A stretch of 64,000 nucleotides of DNA from the NCBI GenBank assembly GCA_012845835.1, contig JABAKD010000017.1, positions 1,820,001-1,884,000 of the forward strand, read 5' to 3'. The translations under genes were made by a program, and so were the position numbers. The notes under the pieces were generated by a model, which did no database searches, had not been told where the DNA came from, and saw only the letters and a program-made list of their open reading frames with translations. This DNA comes from Undaria pinnatifida (taxonomy: Eukaryota > Sar > Phaeophyceae > Laminariales > Alariaceae). Positions 20,821 through 32,924 of the stretch are shown one piece after another (positions within the stretch are counted from its first letter, which is position 1; each line of letters opens with the position of its first letter).

Positions 20821-21988
20821 TCGCTTGTGGGGTGGTCTTTGGGTGGCGGGTGTGATTGATTGCTACCTATGCAGCAACATGGTGCTGCTATCGCCGTCAA
20901 ACGACGTATCGTGGAGCAAACGAGCGGCAAAGCGCGCGCGGGGGGGAAGAGGCTACATCCATTGCCGTTGTTTTTCATAGGCATGTGTGATGCTGCTCCT
21001 GCTGGCGAAAAAAAGTCTGGGCGGCAAGGTAATGCTTGTACACGATGCATGCTGCCCAAAGAGACGGGCCTTGTTGGCCAAAGAACGTCGACCGACATTG
21101 GTCCTCAAATGAGAAACTACCCAACACATTTCGAACAATGTTTGTGTGCTACAATTCCTGACATCCCTAGGCTGCGAGACAGATAAATCAGGTTGCACTT
21201 GCATTGACTTCACTAAAACCAAAACGTGGGTGAAGAATAGAGTTCCACAAGTGAATAGCCCAGTAGAACGTGTATGTACGGCCCTACGTTAGCATGAGCC
21301 ACCCACCACCTTCCCTCTTGCGCCCACCTCCGCCATCGCTGAGGCTCCAGTTTCAACGTTTTCTTGTACGGTACAGACTAAGCAAGTCCAACGTAAGCGG
21401 CGAAAGGTGCAGGGGTAAGGCCAACGCAAAAAAAAACACCAACTTGAAAAATAGTACAGCTTCCGCTAGGAACTCGCGCCGCGGGCATTTCGTGACTGTC
21501 TGCAAGTGGTGGGCGATGGTGGACGGTTTTATCTTCGTGGTCGGCGGCGACGGAGGAATCATTCGGCGTCCGCGTCTTCAAAAGTGGTCCCTAAGGTTTG
21601 GTGTCGTGTAGATCAGACCCCGTGTAAAAAACTATATTCGGAAACAATTAAGTTATTTTGAACATATTGCTTGTAATATTCCCGTACCGACACAACTACT
21701 TGCAGGTTGCTTTTCAAGCGGCAACAATTTGTCGATTGTCAACAGCCCTTGGTCGACGCTGATCATAAACCACATTATCCTTGCCGTCATCGGGTGTGTT
21801 GTGGCCGCCTTATAGCTGAGCTAGACAGAGTAAATTCGTCTCCTCGAAAGGACGATTTTGAATCGGACGACAATCAAAACAACCCAAGGTGATTTCTCCT
21901 GACACTAACAAGCAAACAGCAGTGGATACAGGCGCTCATGTTACACGAGCCGGGGGCTTTTCTCCCTCAGCGACAAGAGAAGCCTTAC

Positions 21989-22673
21989 AGTTCCTCGTTC
22001 CGTTCCCTTTCTGAGACGAACTAGTAACGGTGAAGGAGGATGATTGCCCTTCCTGGAGTGGATCACTCGTGGAGTTCAAAGTCTGGTTCAGCAAGAGTAC
22101 TGTTCTGAAATTGTTCACTCCCTGATGTAACATAGCAAAATAAAAAAAAACGTTAAAAGATAACATGGCGCACGGGACAGGGGTCTGGCTTATTTCGTGC
22201 CCTGTTGAGAAGCCACCTTTCTTCCATTTCGAATCACCAAAAACAAAATGCGAAAGAGTCGCCCTAATACATAGCCAGCTAATAACTAGCTGGCGAATTT
22301 TTGTCAGCCAACTCACAGCCCTAACAGCAGCATGGGTCACATTGACGCCACCCTCGCAGTGGTTTTCCGTGGGCAGTGTGTAGAGCGATCTCAAGTCTTG
22401 GCTTTGCGTCTGACTTCCATACATTGCCTCAATGCTGCTAACATTTTTGCCAGCACGTGAGCCGGCCGTCCAGGCCGCCGGCGAAGACCCTTGAGCATCG
22501 AAAAATACAAGCACGAGGGTCTTGTTGCCTCCTTCAATTATTATTTCAGTTCTTTTTCTCTCCTCTGACTGAAACATGCTTCGTTTTCCTTGCTGGTATG
22601 CTGTGTCCTCAGTTTCAGTTGCCGTGACACGTGGTGTCCATGAGGCCAACAAAATCGAAAATGCATGTGACAT
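21989..22673 (-). CDS. Signal-peptide and N-glycosylated ectodomain exons (5' end of a gene)
   Basis: Exon 1 (22673-22317) starts at an ATG giving MSHAFSILLASWTPRVTA, a good signal peptide. It ends at a GTGAGT donor in phase 0 after HCEGGVNVTHAAVRA. Exon 2 (22121-21989) follows a TTACATCAG acceptor in the same phase (GVNNFRTVLLLNQTLNSTSD) and probably ends at GTAAGG after GNGTRN. Six N-x-S/T sites (NKT, NVS, NVT, NQT, NST, NGT) point to a lumenal or extracellular domain. I recognise no domain family. Exon 2 can also be read through to a stop at 21936, giving a short secreted protein. The exons lie 1.9 kb upstream of the RGS-kinase exons on the same strand and could be their 5' end, but no linking exon or membrane segment was found. 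Confidence 0.5.
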
Positions 22674-23240
22674 TATGAGCGACGTTAGTCGAGGTGGAGT
22701 TGGTTTTATCAACTCTTAAAACACCGCTACAACGGCGGTTTCTTCAAGGCGGGGGTTAAGACGGTAATGTTGCTTCAAAACGAATACTTCTTGCGTCCTC
22801 ACTTTTTCCCAAAAACTAGGAAAGTTTTGGTCACCTTCTTCCCTTTTCGTCGCCTTTTTCCTTGGAGAGAAAATGTGTGAACACCCTCTTGACGACGGCA
22901 TTGTGCATCGCACGATACTTTGGTCAGGTCCTGTTCTTGGAAACAAAATATCGTAACAGTTTAACGGAGATACGAGCAAAGTCGACAGCGCCATGTTGTC
23001 CGACAGTATTCGGTCGAACCAGCCGAATGTTTTATCTTAGACGGCGGCAAACGTGGCAACAGGACAAGCTGTGCTCCCTCCGGAATGAAATACAATGTAA
23101 CACATCCAAGTACCTGGTATCGGACACCTGGTAATTACACGTGGTGGGAGATGTTACTGCTGTGTGGGACAATACCATTAGTTTTCTGTGCTCGTACCAG
23201 CTGATCTGCATCGGATTTACGCTGAGTTGTTGTTTGCCGG

Positions 23241-23580
23241 TGGCCGGTCGCCCCGATGGTCTAACGGTTACCTTCGAATGCTACTGGAGTTGGCTCTTCC
23301 GTTCGAATCCCACGTGCGTCGCACTGTTGAGTGTTGGCGAAAAAAAAAAAAAAAAAATCAGAAACCAACTGCAGAGAGCGCGCAATTCGATACGCGTCGA
23401 CGAGGGAAGATCGGGCTGAAACCCTATCGCGATAAAAAAATCAAGGCACGCACCGTAGCGGGGAGGGGGGAGAAGAGCCTGCTTTGTGGCCCCAGATCTG
23501 AGCTACGTCTAGCGAGGGAGAAACAGAAAGAAAGAGTGCAAAGGTAGTAGATGGGGTGAGCAAAACAAATAAACCAAAAG
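23241..23580 (+). mobile_element. tRNA-derived SINE, copy 1
   Basis: The head (23249-23324) resembles a Glu-type tRNA: GATGGTCTAACGGTTACC matches the A-box region and GTTCGAATCCCACG the B box, the two internal pol III promoter elements. A 17-base A-run follows. The tail (GCGTCGACGAGGGAAGATCG to GAGCAAAACAAATAAACC) matches the copy at 44.5-44.8 kb. It is not a functional tRNA because the acceptor stem pairs poorly. Confidence 0.75.
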
Positions 23581-24314
23581 TATGCGAAGGGCGTACATAA
23601 TACGTGTCTTCCTTGTTCCGGAGTGGACAAAAAACGTCATCTGGCCGTAATACTAAGTTGAGTACGATTCAATCTCATTGCCTCGAAACGCGGAAAATGC
23701 ACCCTCTACCCACTGCTGTATACATGCCGTGGTCCCGCTTCAGCGCCGTACCCTTTAGTACGCGCTGTGGACCCCCAGCTTAGTGCGGTGGACGAAGTGT
23801 ACATGCGTGAAGAGTTGAGGAGAGCTTCAGTTGCTTGGTTTGACCAAGTTGTAGTTCGATGTGGTTGAAGTGGTGGTGTTCTAGGCGGCTGTCTTGGTTG
23901 TGTTGCGTACCAGTATAAACAGTGACCTCAGCAATATATTATTTTTCAGAGGAAAATCCCCACGTCCCGTACCCCCGGGCTGATAACGCTTCCATATAAA
24001 ATTGAAACACCCGTTTTTTTTTTAGATCTGGGACTATTTGGGAACGTAGCGCTCTCAACATACATATTGTGTGATGTTTTGCTGTGAACGCCACACGTTG
24101 TGTTATATGTTTCATGACGTGGATTGATTTGTAGATTACGGCAGGCAGAGTCATGGAAGAAATACAATTAAATAATTATATAGTCTAATCATGCGAGGTA
24201 TCACATTCGAATGGAACGGGTGAGCCCGGCGCTGATGCAGCAGACATGTCGGGATTTCGTTGAGGCGTCCATGTTTACGTGGACATTCGCGGACACGGTC
24301 GCAATCGCTACACA

Positions 24315-24545
24315 CTTACCACGCAGCAGCAGCGCGCTGCTGTGACTGCTCGCGTCCTGCCTTGTAATTTGTATTGCTGATTTCCCTCGCAACATAACTG
24401 CATTCGCACACCAGAGATCGCTATCAGCACTACAGAGTAGTAATGTTTTCCCAATATTCGGTGGACGGCTGCAGGACGAAACCCACGAAGGCATGAACAA
24501 GTGGAAGATAAACTGAAACCGATGAACACAATCCACCCGCATTCT
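24315..24545 (-). CDS. Possible exon of unknown product
   Basis: On the minus strand a CTCTCCACACAG acceptor (near 24560) precedes an open frame with MRVDCVHRFQFIFHLF, then CSRPPNIGKTLLLCSADSDL and GKSAIQITRQDASSHS. It ends at a strong GTAAGT donor (about 24315). The start could be a signal peptide. A second frame is also open across the segment, so coding status is uncertain. I recognise no domain. Confidence 0.3.
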
Positions 24546-24621
24546 GCCCTGCCACTACTGTGTGGAGAGAAAATTATTGAAAATAACTGCCCAGAGGCCT
24601 GCACGAATTGGGTACTAGTGC

Positions 24622-24712
24622 TTAACCCCTTTACAACTGGAAACCCGTTATTGGGACAAAACTACTTGGGTTTAGTATAGGGAGGGGTTCGGGGGCTCTA
24701 AAGGGGTTAATG
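24622..24712 (-). repeat. Repeat D, inverted copy
   Basis: CTTAACCCCTTTACAACTGG to GGGCTCTAAAGGGGTTAA is the reverse complement of the 75-bp repeat D. Here both ends carry the same word, TTAACCCCTTTA / TAAAGGGGTTAA, so this copy shows short terminal inverted repeats. Confidence 0.6.
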
Positions 24713-25072
24713 TAGTGCATGACCACCCGGGGATAATATAACCCCCCCCCCCCCCCCCAAATGACGCGTTTTTCCCCTGGAATGCGAGGAAATAAAGGAA
24801 AAACTAGGAAAAGCTGAAAAAGGTTGTTTCCCCGAAACGTCTGGGTCCCAGATAAGAAAATACGCATCCTCGAAAAAAAGCAGGGCTTTTCTTCCCCGAA
24901 CAGGCACGATTACGTCTTTCCAGGTTGCTTCTTCCTTTTTGTCTTTCATTTTCATTTTTTCTTCCAATACTTTTTTTTTTGCTGCAAATAGACTTGTGTG
25001 CCGGCTTGCACGTTGTTTTTGTGTTTTGCCCGCGTGTCATATTTTCTTTCTGTTTTTTTTTTTACTGCAAAT

Positions 25073-25081
25073 TGTTGTTGC

Positions 25082-25148
<67 letters not shown>

Positions 25149-25149
25149 C
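25073..25149 (+). repeat. (GTT)n microsatellite
   Basis: An almost perfect run of about 25 GTT units with one GCT near its start. It is open in all three forward frames as poly-Val, poly-Leu or poly-Cys, which explains the spurious open frames here. Confidence 0.95.
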
Positions 25150-25604
25150 TCACACAACTAGCATAATCAAGTCCGTGGTCACTGAACAGGCTCCCGTCAC
25201 TCTGCAGTGATACCTCAGGGGAAAACACAAAGCAAAACCTAAAGTGATACACGCGCATATCATAACTGATGCAATTTATGCCTCCGCCAGGAGAAAAAAA
25301 AAAAAATGAAATCGGGAATCAGCCGGCGATGTGCCGGGTCCATACTGGTCCTTATGTCTCAGTACTCGCGCCTGAATAAAACCGCCTACTTCGCTTGCCA
25401 CCCAGAAAAGACTACCATGTACATGGTATATGTTACACGTGGTACCTATTACTACGCATGCGCACACGCACGTCAGACTCAAGTTAATTGGAGAAAAACA
25501 AAAGAAAAGAAGAGACAAAAAAAAAATAAAAGAAAGCGAAAAAGGAAAGGGAAACAAAAAATGAGAAGAGGAAGCAAGCAAAGGAAAGGAAAGGGGGAAA
25601 AAAA

Positions 25605-25765
25605 AAGGTCACCCGTCCCGACTCGCGACATTCAACAATCTCCTGGCCCGACCCAGCCCGTCCCGTGAGATCTGAAACACCTCCTGACCCGACCCCCCTC
25701 CCGACCCGCGATAACTAGATAACCTCCAGGAATGATCGGCCGGTCGGGCTATGACCCGTAGAAAG
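25605..25765. repeat. Dispersed repeat E, third copy
   Basis: CCCGACCC-rich sequence with the spacer GAAACACCTCCTGACCCGAC, matching the 3.1-3.4 kb copy. It is followed about 60 bp later by repeat F, which also lies downstream of the first copy of E. Confidence 0.5.
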
Positions 25766-25949
25766 AACCGATGTCAAAAGGTATCTGGCCCCCACAAAGT
25801 TCTATACACTGTACGAGCGACGCAAAAAGTTCACTGCCTCGAAGCGCGAAAATGTATCCTTTTCCTCGCATCACTACCGTACCCCTTACAGCCTAGTAGT
25901 GCGAGCTCGTAGTAGTGCCAGCCCCCAGTTTAGAGTGTGTATAGTATAG

Positions 25950-28580
25950 GCGTGGAGAGGAGAGGAGCGTCAACGGCTTGGTTTGACGCATACGAGCACA
26001 CAGAGAACAATCCGAGCGACCGCTTCCGCTCTCTCTCTCTCCCTTTCCACAATTCTCAGCAAGAACGTCGATTTACGAGAACATGTACGTATTCCGCTCA
26101 CTTTGAGAGATGGACCTTGCTCTTCTTGTTGCCCATCCTTTTCGTGCAATAGCTTCCACGTTTCAATTCGACGCGCCACCTACAAACAGCAGCTACTCCC
26201 TTTCACAGCAGTAGACGGCTGCTGTCGTCTGTTCCCCAATCGCACCAGCGCCAAGTTTCGCACCAGCACCAAGTTCTCCCCAAGTTGAAGTTGTGTTGGT
26301 CTGGTGCTCGCCACTACGTCAACCCTCCTTCCTTGCCCCCCCGCCCCCCGCCCCCCCCCCGTTCTTGCACAGTTCCTCCCAGGGAACCGTACGGGGTATA
26401 CGGGTACGCAAGAGTGATAAAAGAGAGTGTCGGCTGTTCACATTTTAGCGTCTTGGTATGTACGCTCCGTAGAGGACAGCAACCCGCAGAGAGAAAATAC
26501 TGCTTCTTGTTTCATTGACAGCCCTTGCTGGAGGGCAGCCAAAAGAAGCTCCCCGATTACGCCGGCCGAACAGCGAGTCTCACATCCTCTGTGCAAATCG
26601 CAGGCGAATCGTGATCGTGCCGAACTCATCGTCCACTCGGCAAATTTGCGATAGGAGTACATGTCGGGATGTCAGCGAATCAAAGCACATCCGCCTCAAA
26701 TGACGTCATTCCAGCATGGGCCGGCGAGAACCATTTGTATCTGAGAGCAGCAGCGGTGCTTCTCTAGGGGTGGAGGCTGGCCGCAAGTCAGCCCGGGGCA
26801 CCGCAGGAAAGGTGCTAATGATTACTCAGAGGGCAGGGAGCGGGGAGGACGCTCGGAGGTGGTTAGATCAGCTAATGATCTACCAATCATAGTGCTCCAA
26901 TTCATTTTTCGATCAATCATATTGCTTCAATATATTGTCATCGTGAAGCATCCAATATGTGGAAACCCATCATTTGAGACAATTGACGAATCACAAGACC
27001 CAAGTCGTTGGAGTCGCGCCGCATGCGTAGCATTTGGCCAATCCGGAGGCCCAATTTGCTTCTCATTGCGCCGCAAGGCCAAATTCAAACTGGCCTCGCA
27101 GGCTTCGCTCACACGCACACATCCGACATCTCGCACACGCCAGGGATGTCACTCTGCGTTCGCCCCTGGGCTCTTATGGGCTAGAGATCGTTCTACACAT
27201 ACTCGAGCTAATACAGGCGAACTTCGGTTGCAAAGAAGAGCCCCTGCTCCGACAAACATCACACCCCGAGCAGACACACAAGTTGGGTCTGCTCGGGCAT
27301 AATGCACGGCCTTTACGTGAATGTTCGAGTTTGTTGTACGTGCCGTACGCGCAGCGGGAAAGCCTGCAGCAAAATGCAACAATATGAGTTGGGCCGTGAG
27401 CTTCTCGTGGATGCGTTGCACTTGCGTGACCGGTTCGGTGTGTTTGTCTTGTAGACTTCGTTTCGCGACGTTCTGTGTACCTGTGGTGGCATAGGTTTGT
27501 AGGCAACACAATTACATTTTTCATGAAACTTGAAAACGCCAGCTGTGAGTACAACCGATTGAATAGTTTAAAAAACTACGACACGGCGTGAGCTGTGAGC
27601 TCCTTCGGAAGGTCGACAGATAATTAGTTGCTGTCCGTGATATGTCGGTCGCGCGTTTTCCATTCTATTAATTGATAGATGCATCGAAGGAGGGGGGAAA
27701 CTCATGTTGCCCTGGCCTACATCTTCAAAGGTACCCAGTACGTCACAAGACGTGTACTATTATTAAGAGTAAAACACAATGCACCCCTGTACTTTTGGTA
27801 CAGTATACCGCAACCCAACAGATGTCCAGCCCAGGTCTGTTGCACGGGTTGGACCGACGACAATTAATACAAGGGTCGCCTCTGGGGCGTGCCTGGGGAA
27901 TTTGTACAAGAACGAAATGAAAGCATCCAATAGCAGTAGTGGACATCCGACTGCCTGTTAGCAACTTTCGTTACAAGAGCTCCGCGTGGGTGCCGGCAGT
28001 CGACGGTATTCGGATAGACCAATCAAATCCCTGCAACAGGTAGGTGTATTTTTTGCTCATGTTGTAGTATTTGTTTGCACACTTGCAGGATCAAGCATTA
28101 ACCTCAAACACCATGTGCACCTGGTATATAGTACCCGGTAACTGTTTCGCATGCCAAGGGTTTCAGCAGAATGAAGAAGCCACTGCCATACACTTCACCT
28201 TACAGCACATTACATGCGATAAAGGCCGCGCCAAGGGCAAAACAAATTTAAATGTAATGAAGAAAAAGAGACGTGCAGTGCACGACCAAACAGGAAGTGA
28301 TTGAGACGGCAGGACTGTCTGAGCTTCACCAGTATTCAGACTCGTTGCTGGGAATAGTTTTCTTCATCGGGCTGAACTCTGAGACTGGTCTCTATTGTCG
28401 GTCCCCGTATACCCAGAACAATCTTTCACTCTTCTTGCTTGTTTATAATGTTGTGATATTCGGTTGTCACTCCCATTTCCATATCAATTATTATCTCATT
28501 CCTCAGACGCCTTATCAGCGTCTGTTCTCAGCCTCAATTCTCGCGTTTTTATACCAGTCTCATTGCGGTGCATAGTCTAA
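25950..28580. other. No gene recognised
   Basis: Short open frames occur on both strands (for example 26859-27302), but none has a recognisable motif together with splice signals. A pyrimidine-rich run lies at 26325-26365 and ACCTGGTATATAG near 28117. Confidence 0.4.
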
Positions 28581-28582
28581 TT

Positions 28583-28764
28583 TGTTAAAGTTTGTCAGAA
28601 TCGTATTTACATACTAGTTTCAGCTTCGGGAGACGGTTGACTTGGTATCCCGGGAGCGTCGCAAGTTGAAAAGGGGGAACAAGTTCCAATGATGATATAT
28701 ACAGATCTTCCATGCACCCACTAGGCTCAACGAGGCGGGACGCAACCCCTAGAAAAAATAGCCA
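28583..28764 (-). CDS. Possible terminal exon of unknown product
   Basis: A very good acceptor (GGCTATTTTTTCTAG) on the minus strand opens VASRLVEPSGCMEDLYISSL, then ELVPPFQLATLPGYQVNRLP and KLKLVCKYDSDKL before a stop. No family is recognised, and a second frame is also partly open. Confidence 0.28.
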
Positions 28765-29094
28765 GCTCAGCAACGTTGAAGGATCACAGCGCCGCCACGG
28801 AGCTTGGCTGGAATCCAGACAGGCGTTGTAACGTACCGATGGGTACCTTGTTTGCCCCGCAGCCAAAAGCGCGAGAAAAAACCCTCGGCCGACGGAGAAC
28901 AGCACGCCAGAAAAAATGTGTATATTTTGCAAATACATGCTATAATATAGTAGTGTTCAGTCTACAGTCTCATTTCTCTGTCACTAATCAGCCTTAAATC
29001 ACCCAGGCTCGTTTTTGTGATATTGTTTTGTCAGTCTTACATCTCAGTCTCCGAAATTTCCAGGACCCTCACTTAAAGCGTCCAGGACCCTCAC

Positions 29095-29345
29095 TTAAAT
29101 CGTTTTAGTAAATATTTTTCGCAAACTTATCCACTTGATATGGTAGGATATAGTTTTTCCGGCCTCGTCTTTAAGCCATTTATCGGGTTCATTGGCCCAA
29201 GTCTCGTTTCTGAAATTTCTTGTCGTTGTCACAGTTCCTAAGAGTTTGCTCTTTATCTCCCTCTCGGGCAAAACATCCGGTACAACAGTGTGAATCCACT
29301 TTTGCGAGCACACGTTTTTCGGGCACTCACAATACATTGTTGACC
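29095..29345 (-). CDS. Unrecognised open frame
   Basis: The minus strand encodes VCSQKWIHTVVPDVLPEREI, then GTVTTTRNFRNETWANEPDK and KDEAGKTISYHIKW before a stop. Mixed composition, with Trp and charged residues, is more protein-like than the surroundings. I see no ATG with context, no clear splice sites and no family. It may be a transposon or gene relic. Confidence 0.25.
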
Positions 29346-29664
29346 TTCGCCGCAGAAGGCCCCTACTGCACTCGAACTGCTATATCCTAACAAAAACGGC
29401 AAAAAAAAAAAAGAAGCACCGGTGGAAACCCGCAAAACGCAGCCGTATGGCGTCGGAATGGCCCTCCATCTCCTGTAGGACTAGGCCCGAACAAAACAAC
29501 GGATTAAAAGAGGTGCAGCCAGACCATGGCGTAGGTATACAATTAACTGTACTTTAACGACGCAGCGACTTTGGGGGTAGTTCCTCTGTTGAAGCACACC
29601 GCCAGTTCGAAATACGTAGGCTTAAACGTGCTACCCGTATCAACGAAGGCTACTGCAGACGCCT

Positions 29665-29900
29665 GCTACGATAGAGGTGCATCAGAGGTTTCCTCAGTTT
29701 GGGAGCTTAAGATCTCCCCCAAAAACTGATCTGGAGAAAAATAAAACCGCTACTACTACCAGATGAACGATCCCATGGTCTAGGTGTACGACGAGAATCA
29801 GGCAAAAAAAATGTCCGATTTCCAACGATTTTGGGTTAAGGAGTGTCTTAAGTCATTCAGAAAACATTTCGCCAAAAATCGGTATACCTCTATCGTAGCA
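29665..29900 (-). mobile_element. MITE-A, complete copy
   Basis: The ends are perfect inverted repeats for 14 bp (GCTACGATAGAGGT and ACCTCTATCGTAGC). The inversion extends imperfectly outward through CAGACGC. Internal marks are CAGTTTGGGAGCTTAAGA, CCATGGTCTAGGTGTAC and GATTTTGGGTTAAGGAG. It encodes no protein, so it is a non-autonomous DNA transposon. Confidence 0.75.
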
Positions 29901-30104
29901 CGGGTCTGTAGTGGAGGGGTAGCCCCATTTTCACCATAAATAGTGCGTTCGCTCGCACCACGAGTGACTCCGTACCACACGGACAAAGAAAAAAAACTCA
30001 AGTTTGTTTCGTTGGAGCAGCGTAGCTTACCACCCTTCCATTGCGGATTGACCTCGCAAATTCAAGCAGCGCGAATTCTTAAGGCGGGGCGCAAAGGAGC
30101 AGGC

Positions 30105-30453
30105 GGGTTTGTCGCGGGTTTCTCGCGCCAGCGTCCCTGGGCCACTGCAAACAAAGACCCCCCCTACCGCACTCTCGGTTTATGGTAGCATGCCTCAGCG
30201 GCATCCAATGCTGATGGTTTATGGTAGCATGCCTCAGCGGCATCCAATGCTGATGAAGCACGGACAGTACTCGCAGTACCACCAGCCCCCCATCCGTCTG
30301 CACAGCATGTATCTCGACCAGTTTTCTTTTCTGAAGCGCAGTGCTCGAAGCCTCCCATGTCTAAGTCTCAATTATCAGATTCGGTCGACCGCCTGCTTAG
30401 GATCTTGTACCCAGTATTTTAGTCGCGTCGTAATGCCTGGAGTACACAGCTAA
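30105..30453 (+). other. Open frame with a perfect 39-bp tandem duplication
   Basis: GGTTTATGGTAGCATGCCTC and the next 19 bases occur twice in a row (about 30177-30254) with no visible change, giving VYGSMPQRHPMLM twice in the forward frame. The duplication is recent. Coding status is unknown; both strands are open here. Confidence 0.45.
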
Positions 30454-30593
30454 ACAAAGAGTATATACTGATAATGCTGATAATACCTCAGCACATACTC
30501 TGTCTCAGCATAGTTCGCCCAACGTCCGGTGCACTCTGACGACAAAGATACTGTACAGCAGTACTGCTGTACTTGTTGTACTACTGTAGTACC

Positions 30594-31045
30594 ATGCTCC
30601 TCCGATTCCTCGGGTGGCGGAATCGGAAGATCGACGACCACACACCCCCGAACGCAAACGCGCTCGCTAAGACAGACTTCGAGAGTAGTGAGGTGACGGT
30701 GCGGAAACGGAAGATACTGTTGGCGGGATTCGTGGAACGTATATTGGGGAAGGAGCGTCTGCCGCGGAGGGCGATGTTTGGGGAGCTTGTTCGTGGTAAG
30801 GGCTATTGTTCGCGGCAATATCAGGATCGGATAGTGCGCCTCAAAGGAAGATATGGCGGAAGTTGGCGTGGAATCCAAAGGGTGTGGCGAGCGGCTGCAC
30901 AGGAGGCAGGCAGATGGTTTTGATAGGTCGAGGAGGGGGCGGAGGCATTTATGCAGTATGGCATGATATGACCCGGACAGCTGTAGAGTTGCAGAACGAC
31001 ACGCGAAGACCTCGGCCGCGCCACCCACCGTTGACACCAATCCGC
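30594..31045 (+). pseudogene. LINE (non-LTR retrotransposon) 3' fragment
   Basis: The forward frame gives VTVRKRKILLAGFVERI, GKERLPRRAMFGELVRGKGY and IQRVWRAAAQEAGRWF, then a stop. Basic residues followed by (I/L)LxAGFV-R, RLP-R-MFGEL and a GW/VW-AA-GRW block are what I expect from the region after the reverse transcriptase in some algal and protist LINEs. After the stop another frame continues as YAVWHDMTRTAVELQNDTRR, similar to the WH-E-R end of such ORFs, which suggests a frameshift near 30920. No reverse-transcriptase core is present, so the copy is 5'-truncated. Confidence 0.5.
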
Positions 31046-31429
31046 GGCGAAGGGAGGGGGATCCCGCCCAAGAGACTGAATTCAGGATCTGGCCATCATC
31101 GTCTTGAAATTCGTGGGCCTTCCCATGGCTGCAAGTAGCTACAGTATGTCCGCCCGGACTTCTTCGCCTTGCTGGTGTCTCCCTTCAGTTCCCATTATCA
31201 TGTACTTGGTGCCCCCTATGTGTCCGATGCCTTTTTCGGCCAGTCTCAAGGATCTGCTGCTATGTTGTTTTCCCATTTGTTTCATTTCCTTTATTCATTT
31301 TATTATATTTCTATATTTTGCTCTTGCCTCGGGTATGGCGTAAGCATGCGTATTTCATAGCGCCAGCTGGTTGGTTGGATGACATTTGCCGCCACACCCC
31401 CTCTTCTGGTGAACTTACGTATTCACTCG

Positions 31430-31625
31430 TTATTATAAAAATTAAAATACACTCCAGCTGTGAGATCGAAGATTTCGTCGAAACTCATCTTTGCAAGCTG
31501 TGTGTGATACTCCGATCGCGCGCATTACGAGTTGTGTGTCCTCATTAAGGATATAGGTCGGCGACTCCCCTTACAGCTACAGTGTAGCTATCAGGGTCAA
31601 CAGGATGATTTTAGTCAGTCTGTGT
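31430..31625 (+). repeat. Repeat I, copy 1 (possible LINE 3' UTR)
   Basis: The blocks CACTCCAGCTGTGAGATCGA, GTCGAAACTCATCTTTGCAA, GATACTCCGATCGCGCGCAT and TATCAGGGTCAACAGG recur at 46885-47100, 52305-52580 and, inverted, 63880-64000. This copy lies 300 bp downstream of the LINE fragment, so it may be the family's 3' tail; that link is inference. Confidence 0.6.
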
Positions 31626-31639
31626 TATGTGTCATATAC

Positions 31640-32920
31640 GTGGTTTCCATATTTTTGCTTACTTTTGCTCTTTTTCGTCGTAGGTGTGGCTAGCTTTTGA
31701 GCTTGTTACACCCCCTCCCCCCTGCTATCGAGTCTACGAAAAAAACTACTTTCGGATTTTCTTCGTTGCGCGTTTTCCGTTCCTATCGTTTTTCTTTATT
31801 TCTTCCTTTGTTTTGTATTCTGCTTGGGTTTGCACATTAATCTAGGTTTCCACGGTTGCATCCGGCGTTTACGTCGATTTCAGCTACGAGTCTAGAACGT
31901 ATGCAACAGTACGGGCCTAATACGTACGCACGCTGACTTTCTAGCACCTTTTATCTTGTATTATTGTGGCAAATATACTACTTACTTCACCTATAATAGA
32001 CCTATAACATATGCGTGCACTTTTTCTATTTTTTCCTTGGGTATATTCTCCCATTTCTGAGTGACCCAGTTAATGCGAGAACACCGACAACAACGCCTAT
32101 TATTATGATGTGCCTTTAATGGGGCGACTCGTGGCTGGGATGGTATGGATCACGTGTAGGGCTTGGTGAAGAAGGAGGGTTCCACGAGGCACGATAGAAG
32201 ATGTGGTTGACCAGGTATCGATTTTTAAAAGCACAGAAGAACCAGGATAAATGAGTGAGAGAGGGCATCATCCTCTCTCTTGTCCCAATAATGCCCAAAC
32301 AGGCATTCATTATCATTCTGGAGATATAGTTATTCTCGTTCACCCTTTCTTTGGGAATGGCGTAAAACCCACGGCAATATCCGTAGAACATTGTCAGCAG
32401 TAACAAGAGATCATATGTAGTTGTAGCGGACTCTGCTGTGAATACGAGTAGTAATCTCGACAGCCCCCCTACTCGTCGTTACAGTCATGATAGCTTAACG
32501 CACGAACGCCCCCTGCTGTGAAGACCCCAAGGAAGATCCGAAAATAATCCACATCAGTACCTGTACAACCTTCGAACCCGAAAACAATCAATAAAGTACC
32601 CCTTCCAAACCTGTCCAACATCTAAAATTATAATACAAAACAAGAACCCAACTCGCAAAACCAACACCGGAAACACATCACTTCCAAAACAACTTACCGG
32701 AAGTATATAAATCCAAAGATAGACCAAGAACATCGAAATCCAAAACGACGCGAGTCACGGTGGAGGTTGCACGCATATGTTTGCTTTCTGAGGTTCCTTA
32801 CTCGAGGAACTCCATGCGTCACCCCAAAAACCAAAAAAAGATGAGAGATCTGAAAGTGTAGCGGGTACCCAAAACAAAGCTACCGTAGAGGTCCACCTAT
32901 TTATTCATATGGCTCCGAAA
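31640..32920. other. No gene or repeat recognised
   Basis: AT-richer sequence with short chance frames (for example 32116-32406, minus). I find no splice-supported exon and no clear copy of the repeat families named here. Confidence 0.4.
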
Positions 32921-32924
32921 CCTA

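Noticed and set aside
23249-23324. Functional tRNA gene
   Set aside because: A and B boxes are recognisable, but the acceptor stem and anticodon arm do not fold properly and the segment heads a dispersed SINE.
25073-25149. Poly-Val, poly-Leu or poly-Cys proteins
   Set aside because: Products of a GTT microsatellite with no supporting gene structure.
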